Source: Lepiota brunneoincarnata (taxonomy: Eukaryota > Basidiomycota > Agaricomycetes > Agaricales > Agaricaceae). Taken from it: 64,000 bases of DNA. A model generated the notes under the pieces. It ran no database searches. It had not been told where the DNA came from and was given only the letters and a program-made list of their open reading frames with translations. The number at the start of each line of letters is the position of its first letter. Within the stretch, counting starts at the first letter, position 1. Positions 57,395-64,000 of the stretch are shown here, one piece after another. A program made the translations under genes and the position numbers. Where the stretch lies: contig JAEBUN010000006.1 in the NCBI GenBank assembly GCA_023014365.1, forward strand, positions 186,001 to 250,000. The letters are read 5' to 3'.

Positions 57395-59319
57395 TTACCG
57401 GCGAATACCACGCCCACTTCTGCCAGATGAGCGCGGGGCTGGAGCGGGGGGTCTTCCTGTCGGTGACGGAGGGACTCCGAACCCGGCTGAATCACCCCAA
57501 GAAAAATTACTTGGGGGAATTGTGGGTGGGGCTGCCAAGGGAGTGACAGCTTCCGTCTCCTGAGGTTCGCTTTCGTTCGGACTTTCATCCAGATCTTCAT
57601 CCAACTTTTCATCCGGGGATTCATCCAAGACTTCATCTGGGTATTCATCCTGCCTATCCAAAGCCGCCAATGCAAACCGTGCTTTTTCTCCGCGCATCCT
57701 CCTGATAGTAAACGCTAGTACACGATAGCAGTAGGGCTTGACGCCGAGTATGATAAGTTGCAGAGCGCGATCAAACTCCCGCGCGGTTTTGGGAGAAAGA
57801 TTTTGAACCAAGAATTCTACCTCCATATCAATCAATTCCTGGTGTCTGGCATTTATTCAAGGCGCCATAAGCGTGGGGTGAATCCAACAATGAGTTTGTC
57901 ACTCACTTTGATGTGAAGGACGAAAACAGCTCCTGGATGATGTTCTCTTGGGTCAGCCGGCAGCGTATCCCCTCTCTAGCCATATCTTTCAGCGCTTGTA
58001 CACCCACCTGTAAATGGAAAATCAATGTATGTCAATATAAACGTTATGGGACATACATAGTCGGCAAGGCGATACATTGACTTCGGGGAACACTCGACCT
58101 TTCCAAAGTCGTTGTTTTGGACTGGCGCAAGCAGGCCCCTTTGGGACCTCAACCCACGGAAGTGAATTTCATTTGTATAGGCATAAAGAATGAATGCCTT
58201 CCATCTGAAAGTGAACTCATGGTCATCAAGCTAATTACAGTTCATTTTGAGATTATTGGCCTCACGTTTGGTAGGCGGTTCCGTTAATGGCGAACGCTTT
58301 TCCACGACCCTGGACACGACCAAAGCGGCCCTGGTCGTCGGTGCTACAAACTTGGGTTATGGAAAGACCAAGCCTGGAAGGACTATGATACTGACTTTGT
58401 GCTCACAGCCGCCTCTTGTACGAGTTCTCTTACGGATTGGTCCTCCAAGCTGTCTGCTCCGTCACCCTGACTAGCGATGAGTGAGGCAAGTTTGGGCTCA
58501 GGCTCCTCGTCGGACAGGGATTCAAGGTCGCTGTCCGAGTCGTAATCGTATGAATCGGCACTGAGCTTATCCATGACCTCCGGGGTGTCCTTTTCGAGAT
58601 CGCACGTCACGCCACCATCAAAGTCTCCTCGAGAAACAACTGGATGCGATAAGTTCAGACCGCTAAGAATGTCTTTACTCCTACTTACGATCTCTCAGAT
58701 AGGTGTTCGAGCCGCTCAATAGAGAGGCATTCGCAAAGACGGTCCTGGGGCGTCCAGGTCGCCCCCGGATTTTGGCCGAGTAAAGATAAAACTTGGTGTC
58801 AACCGCCGCGAACCCATCCAGTGAAGTGAGCAATGACATGGTTATCCTAGGAGAGGGGGTGGTGGGGAATGATAGGTGGTCTTTCCAGTGGAAAGTCAAG
58901 GTAATCTCGAACATTGCCTGCCCTGCCAAATGGAAGGGCTCGCGATAGATTCCGATGTCCCGGTCATGGCTGAAGGTAACTGCCGGATATTCGTTATCGA
59001 ATATTGAAGGGGTATCCTGTCCTTTGATTGGGAATTTTGCTTTCACGTTGATAAGAACGTCCCTTAGCTTGATGCCGGCGCATACTCGAGGTTCGAATAG
59101 AACATTAACCTGTCCCGTAAGTTCCTGGACATTGGGGTTGTTTTTCGAGACTCTGTACTCGTGACACCTTGTAAACTGGAACCCCCATCCAAAGCCGCAC
59201 GCTGGTGAGAGGTAAGAAGTTTTTGGAGTGGCCTTCTTGTGAGGAGTGTTTGGATAGGTTAAGAATGTTGTTACGCTGGGCGGGTTGGTGCTCCAGCGGT
59301 CGTCTCGAAGCTTCTGCAT
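57395..59319 (-). CDS. BTB/POZ-domain protein with N-terminal extension
   Basis: Agaricomycete-type BTB protein. N-terminal part: RDDRWSTNPPSVTTFLTYP, then a MATH-like stretch CGFGWGFQFTRCHEY and VNVLFEPRVCAGIKLRDVLI. The BTB region follows: DTKFYLYSAKIRGRPGRPRT, VFANASLLSG, an acidic insert DSYDYDSDSDLESLSDEE, then INGTAYQTWKAFILYAYTNE-IHFRGLRSQRG, CSPKSMYRLADY and ENIIQELFSSFTSK, EVEFLVQNLSPKTAREFD, and LQLIILGVKPYCYRVLAF. The C-terminal tail is Pro/Ser-rich with an Asp/Glu/Ser-Pro repeat (DEVLDESPDEKLDEDLDESP). BTB proteins mostly recruit substrates to CUL3 ligases. The start at 59319 is chosen from the conserved N-terminal block shared with the broken copies. Confidence 0.75.
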
Positions 59320-60241
59320 GGTAGTTGTATCGGGGAGGCACCTGCATCGAGAGTATATATGCTTCTCGATCAGGACCCTGACTAGGAAATAATCGATGAC
59401 TCTTTGCATCACGTGCGTGAGACTGAGAGTTTCCGAGCTGCACAACCTTGCCACTAGTCAAGTTACACTAGCTGGCACAACATGCACGAGCTCGTAATAC
59501 TCGGGGCCTGACTTCGCAACTCCACAAAATGGCGCAAAATAATCAGCCTGTCTGAGGATGTCATTGAATTTCCACAATATCCGGGAGGTGAAAGGCTGGA
59601 TAAGATGATCGACATGAATTTATCATACCTACTTGGACCTGCTGTGCCTGGGAGTTCGGGACTGGATGTCGCAAACACTTTGACACCCATTGCCCAAGCT
59701 CAGGCCCCCTGATTCGAGATCGCTATCCGAACGATAATCGTGTTGTGGTTCGCAAACGCGTTCCGAGTCCCGCTGTACATTCGTTCTGTATGTTTATTGC
59801 TCGTTCTATGAGCGTCACCTATGTTCCTGCCGTCCTTATTGTTTTATCTTGCTATTGTGCCTATTGTCTTCGGGACAACCACCTGTAGAGCAGTGTAGAC
59901 ATAAGTACTGTATCATTCGTGTAGTTATACTTCAACTCTCGCGTCGAGGCTGAATATATATGTTCTATATCTTTACAAATTGTATGCTTGGTGGCCTATG
60001 ATGTCCGGAACATCCTCATGAAGGTCACAGTCGTCCGCGGCGCAGGGCGGAGAACAAGTAATACTTGGTATCATTCATTACCTGGCTATCCGGGTTGAAA
60101 GAAAACGAGTGTGGTTTCGAAAATTATATCGCCTTATTACTGAAAAGGCTCATGCTGGTGGTACAAGCGAGGGACCCTGGCGACAGGCAGAGGCAACGGT
60201 CTGTGTGATGGGCTGATGAGAGGGTTATGTATCGGGGTACT
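59320..60241. other. Intergenic, no gene seen
   Basis: Region upstream of the BTB gene, with short ORFs only (59463-59690 on -). It likely includes the BTB promoter. Confidence 0.45.
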
Positions 60242-60720
60242 TTAGGTGTAGCCTCCCTTGACGGACTGCGATCGAGCACCGGTTCCACAGGGAGGGATCC
60301 ATTTCGCCATCTTTACCCTGAAACTCGATAACGATATGTCTTTCAAAGTTTCAGTGGGAACCCATAGCAGAGGTTGGTCCCGAAGGGTCACATCAACTCG
60401 TCCTTTTCGCTCTTGGATATCTTGGTTCCTTCCCAAGGTTTGATGTTGAAAACTCCTCGTAAAGTCAAACTTCCAACCAAAACCACAAACGAGGGATGAG
60501 TGGTGTCGTTCAGAGGGCGCATCCTCGCCTGGAATGGAAGGTGGAAGTGTAATGAAACTTGAAATACGGTTTGAGTTACCACTCCGGTGCACCAGAAGGG
60601 TGTCAGGGATGCGAGTACATGTCCACAGAACCCCGGGCCCGAAAGATGGGTCCCAATCCTGACTCCTGTCCATAAGCTTAAAGCTCCGAGATATGCCAAG
60701 AATCCTTCAAGCAGCTTCAC
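60242..60720 (-). pseudogene. BTB-gene N-terminal fragment
   Basis: Contains only the N-terminal block of the BTB gene: CGFGWKFDFTRSFQHQTLG, then ERKGRVDVTLRDQPLLWVP and TLKDISLSSFRVKMAKW, matching CGFGWGFQFTRCHEY...VNVLFEPRVC...LRDVLINVKAKF in order. Upstream blocks ERHHSSLV and PSIPGEDAPS are in another frame. No BTB core or C-terminal part follows within this stretch. Confidence 0.6.
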
Positions 60721-61168
60721 GTAACTGATAACGCCCGCTCACAGCCCTGAATGCATTGGAACAACAACATTTCGGTCATTGTATATTTTTGTTGAGTGCC
60801 AGGCCAATGGACTTTTGAGATTCCAATGGCCCGGGTCCTTAGGAGAAAATATATAGACGCGCATTTTGTCAAGAGAGTATACTGACGCTCGGGCTAGGTT
60901 CGAAACCGTTGTACCGCGGAGGATAGCAGGATCTGGATATGGTCTTTAACGGTTTGCCCCTCAAGAGATACAAACATAGTCAATTCTAACGATGGCTGCT
61001 GTACCTGATAACTCGGAGAAGTATCGCCACTTACGGACCGTGAAAAAGCTCACATTCTTCGGCAGAGACACCGCCCGATGGATGGTCAACCCGTAATATC
61101 AACATGTGTCTGAATATTCTAACTTGCAAAACCCGGAGATGCGAACCGGTCATTCGTGTAGGAAAGGC
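60721..61168. other. Intergenic between two BTB fragments
   Basis: No gene seen. Confidence 0.45.
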
Positions 61169-61704
61169 TCAAGGGGGCGTCTGAATCGAGACCGGACATT
61201 CTGTACGAAGGGGCCGAGCGCGGCCTTGGGTTTTGCACTGGTAAAGAGCGGAGGTGCTAGAGGGAATCGAGGAGGGGAAGGACTTACGTCCTGCCAATGC
61301 ATCCCACGCACTTTGGGTGCTTTCCTCATGTAGCCTTCTCATAGTGAAAACCAGTACACGATAGCAGTGTGGTTTCGCACCCAGCACTACCAGTTGGAGC
61401 ATCTCCATCGAGCTCCCGGGTGACTGCGGAGGATAAATTCTGCACCATGAAATCGACTTCTAGTCCGATAAGTCACGTTCTGGATCTGAAGCCTTGATGT
61501 GGAAGATCTCGGTGAATTGGAATCGCCAACTGAGTCCACAGATGGGCGAAAGGTGGGTCTACACCGTGAGGATCTAGGGTAGGCAAGGAGGTTTGTAACT
61601 TGTAGTGGATTAGCATCCCACTTATCCTCGGGAATCTCAGGACATGTCGAATCGATACTTGAAGAATTTATAGTATGAGGTCGGGTGCTGGGTTTTGTTA
61701 TCAT
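61169..61704 (-). pseudogene. Internally deleted BTB-gene copy
   Basis: Reading from the right: PEIPEDKWDANPLQVTNLLA and the N-block CGLSWRFQFTE, then directly the C-terminal part: GLEVDFMVQNLSSAVTREL, EMLQLVVLGAKPHCYRVLVF and TMRRLHEESTQSAWDALAG. In the full gene about 1.1 kb, including the BTB core and acidic insert, lie between these parts. A one-base frame change lies near 61405. The join lies where both parents carry a TTCAC-like word. Confidence 0.65.
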
Positions 61705-62164
61705 AATGGTTGTCTCGGGTGGCCTTGCGGAGAGCGTGAGGTTAAGCTCGAATGCATGGCGCGGCTGTGTGGGGGACTCTCAGGTAATGTCCCCCATCGG
61801 TGTAATGAGAATAGAATAGGCCAAAGATTATCCTGTATTGGTTGCGAAGTTTACTCTATAATACCGCTGTGTCAAGGTGATTATCGGGTTGGGCATCTCA
61901 GGAGGCTACCTGGGTTCTCCTCATGTTATACATCTCTCACGCTGGGTCGGTCGAGGCAGCCGAATAGTCAGGCTGTTGGGACTAGGACCAGGATAGGGGG
62001 TCTCGCTGCTAAGGAGTATCTTGAGACTCTGTAAATGGTTGGGTTCTTTGATCCTTTTCCCTCGTAGAAGAGCTAGTTGTTTCTGGTTCTTTCTCTGAAG
62101 GCGATGGGTCTGCTTCTCGCACAGGCTGTATCTTTTTGGATAGCTTCGATAAGATACCTCTACC
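61705..62164. other. Intergenic or 3' part of the next gene
   Basis: No firm gene. A minus-strand open stretch (62238-61921) could be the 3' exon of the neighbouring gene at 62165-62980 after an unplaced intron, but I cannot prove it. Confidence 0.35.
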
Positions 62165-62980
62165 CTATGAATAGAAAATCCGCAGTTCAGCGACAAGCAA
62201 CGAGGCAAAGAACCAAGATGCGCTACCTTTTCCAACACTTCTAGGTGTCTCGGCAGAGGGGAGTCGCGAGTACCAAAAATATGTTTGGGTGCATGTTCGA
62301 TGAGCTCTGGAAAGGCGATTCAAACAGGGGCCCAATCTTATCTCGACCGGCCTCTCCTGCAAGAGCCTGAACCTGAGCTAGCTTAATGCGCAGCACGAGC
62401 AGGGTCTCCCAAGCAGCCGCCTTGTAATCAGCTCCTTTCACCCTCACCACTTCCTGCATGTCTTCGAATGCAGACTTCAAGATGACTAGAGCCTCGTCCT
62501 TGTGCTCACCGGCCACCTTTTCAATCCCGTTGAACGCCAGGTCGACGAGAATCCCCGCACCAGGGAGGACTGCAACTTGAGCTTTGGCTGCTAGACGTAG
62601 TGCCACAAGGATTTGTGTTGTGGCGTCGAGGGAGTTGGTATCGGCATCGCTAGATGGCGCGGCGGTTCTCGCCTTCTGGGACGGTAACTGTTTGAGCAAA
62701 CGTATTGGATACCGGGCAGCGTCGACCAGGTCCTTCAAGCCTGACCAGTGGTAGAAAATATATCCTTTGAGATGGGTTAATTGGTTGGTCATGCAAAGTT
62801 AATCTTGCCCGCATACCACCGACGACAACAGGTGATTGCACCCCCTGCTAACCCTGAGAGAATAGTGAGGCACTGGGACTTGGTGGGATACAGTGTAAAG
62901 TGTCTTTGCCGCTGAATCAGAGTGCCTGTCCGAGGAAAAGTACGAGCGCGGACGGTAGCGGCACGCGAAATCAGGACCAT
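62165..62980 (-). CDS. Conserved fungal protein, probably mitochondrial
   Basis: An Arg-rich presequence-like N-terminus (MVLISRAATVRARTFPRTGT) is followed by VVVGGYIFYHWSGLKDLVDA, then Ala-rich helices LVALRLAAKAQVAVLPGAGI-LVDLAFNGIEKVAGEHKDEA, KAAAWETLLVLRIKLAQVQA and EAGRDKIGPLFE. The YHWSG-LK-VD motif after a hydrophobic segment and the helical tail are typical of a fungal family of unknown function that I know as YAWYHFSGTK-type proteins. The first exon ends near 62809 at GGTG|GTATGC, joined to GATATATTTTC. A surplus base at 62845-62846 (Ala GCA/GCG) is needed for this join. The 3' end is uncertain. Confidence 0.55.
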
Positions 62981-63262
62981 GGCTCTTTGCGGCGGGCCTA
63001 TGATGTGAGTGAAATTTTATAAGGTGAGCTCAAGTATGTTTGTGCCGGTGATGCCTAACGACGCGAGCCGCGAAGAATTTCCTTTTCTGATCTGATGGCA
63101 CTAGCGCGACAGCATTTATTCGATACACAACATCGTTCACACTCTCGCAAGGCAGCTGCACGATGACGATCGATATATGAACGATCCGCGCCTGACGTTT
63201 AGTGATTCCGTTTGGTTATTTGCATAAAAATGAATGAATAGTGGAAGTATAGCACAAAATGT
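62981..63262. other. Intergenic, no gene seen
   Basis: About 280 bases between L12 and the neighbouring minus-strand gene. Confidence 0.5.
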
Positions 63263-63928
63263 TTACTGGGCGGGGATCTCAATTTCACCAGAATTGATAC
63301 CGTCAATGACATCATGAGCGGGTTTGCCATCCACCGTGCACCCAACGCTCTGAGCCGTGCCCAGAATCTCTTTCACGGTACCCGCGAGCTCCTTCGCTAG
63401 TGATTTTGACCTCATTGTTCTTGCAATGTCGATTATTTCGTCCAGAAGAATATTGCCGCTGTGCTTGATGTTCTTCTCCTTCTTCCGGTCACGAGGGGGC
63501 TCTGTATATTGCTGTCAGTACCATATACCCACTGTCCAGATTCCAGCAGAGGTTCGCACCCTTGAGAGCACGGATAACAAGCGAGGATGCGGATGGAACG
63601 ACAGAGACGGTAGCTTGGCGGTTTTGAATCGTGAGCTGAACAGTTACGCGTAGACCCTTCCATGCCGACGTCGCCTTTGCGATATCTTCACCGACCTTCT
63701 TCGGTGACTATTGGCGGCCATTCAGAACCGATCTGAAAGCAACAACATGTAAAATACACACGAGACCAAGGGGACCAATTTTAGGGGCCAAGGCAGACGA
63801 GGCACCGACCTCACCAGCCAGTCGCACGGAGGTAGATGATTTTTACCTCATTAGGGTCCTGCAAAGGGATTGATAAGTAGGATTGAGGGTCAATATTTTG
63901 GATGCTTACGCACGAATTTTGGGGCCAT
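63263..63928 (-). CDS. RPL12: 60S ribosomal protein L12 (uL11)
   Basis: Universal large-subunit stalk-base protein. Exon 1 codes MAPKF, with a GTGCGT donor; exon 2 [14 protein letters not shown] and [18 protein letters not shown]; exon 3 [20 protein letters not shown] and [20 protein letters not shown]; last exon [52 protein letters not shown] and [13 protein letters not shown] at 63263. Spacing matches the family throughout. One surplus base at 63816-63817 (Gly GGC/GGT) breaks the frame in the invariant ATGGEVG segment. Since this protein is essential and nearly invariant here, the base is almost surely not real in a working allele. Confidence 0.95.
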
Positions 63929-64000
63929 GGTGAAGAGTACAGAGTGGTGGACGACGACGAGCAATGAAGAGTGATCACGAATCACCAATGGGGAGACGAG

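Noticed and set aside
6430..63820. Programmed +1 ribosomal frameshifting at C-T-GG sites, since several surplus bases create TGG in frame 0
   Set aside because: Sites do not share a slippery heptamer, occur in genes such as L12 and ILV6 that do not use frameshifting elsewhere, and include non-TGG cases. The wobble-position rule explains all of the clear ones.
1..64000. CRISPR arrays, bacterial operons, Shine-Dalgarno sites, tRNA or rRNA genes
   Set aside because: The window is intron-rich eukaryotic DNA. I saw no spaced direct repeats of CRISPR type, and I did not find a cloverleaf or rRNA sequence by eye; a tRNA scan would be needed to exclude small RNA genes.

Overview
This is a stretch of fungal nuclear genome. 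Genes are dense, on both strands, and most are cut by many short introns (about 50-65 nt, GT-AG, a few GC-AG). The gene set (a Cys-poor HMG-box factor of the MAT type, PDK1, a COG5 subunit, EBP-type sterol isomerase, DM9-domain protein, Agaricomycete BTB proteins, HET-like genes) points to an agaricomycete basidiomycete. The style and families resemble Rhizoctonia (Ceratobasidiaceae), but that is inference, not proof.

Layout. 0-0.85 kb: part of an unknown minus-strand gene. 1.1-3.2 kb: MFS permease of the allantoate/anion:cation symporter type. 3.4-7.6 kb: HMT1/ABCB6-type half ABC transporter. 8.1-9.0 kb: glycine-rich RRM protein. 9.4-11.0 kb: HMG-box factor. 11.2-13.7 kb: PDK1-type kinase. 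14.3-15.5 kb (-): ILV6, regulatory subunit of acetolactate synthase. 15.6-19.1 kb (-): COG5. 19.3-20.8 kb: conserved RS/His-rich protein. 22.2-23.6 kb (-): chitin-binding-like plus DM9 protein. 24.8-25.6 kb (-): APQ12-like membrane protein. 26.3-27.0 kb: small CxxC protein. 28.1-33.7 kb: two tandem sugar porters. 34.2-35.7 kb: DCAF7/WDR68-like WD40 protein. 35.8-36.6 kb (-): EBP sterol isomerase. 36.9-39.2 kb (-): CNT nucleoside transporter. 40.7-41.9 kb: palmitoyl-protein thioesterase. 41.9-46.7 kb: large repeat-bearing protein with a C-terminal membrane anchor. 47.0-49.6 kb: EF-hand MscS channel. 50.1-57.0 kb: two HET-like paralogues flanking a probable MED1 gene, the first copy decayed. 57.4-61.7 kb (-): a BTB gene and two broken relatives. 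62.2-63.0 kb (-): conserved fungal protein, probably mitochondrial. 63.3-63.9 kb (-): ribosomal protein L12.

Most genes are housekeeping or transport genes with no operon-like logic. The accessory part is 50-62 kb, where HET-like and BTB genes are duplicated and broken.

The main cross-window result: many well-conserved genes carry exactly one extra base. In nearly every case the extra base sits at a codon third position, so that two adjacent bases look like the two alleles of a synonymous SNP printed side by side (for example GGC/GGT written as GGCT in the L12 gene). I read this as haplotype merging in the assembly of a heterokaryon, not as gene loss or programmed frameshifting. Gene calls below treat those sites as single-base assembly artefacts.
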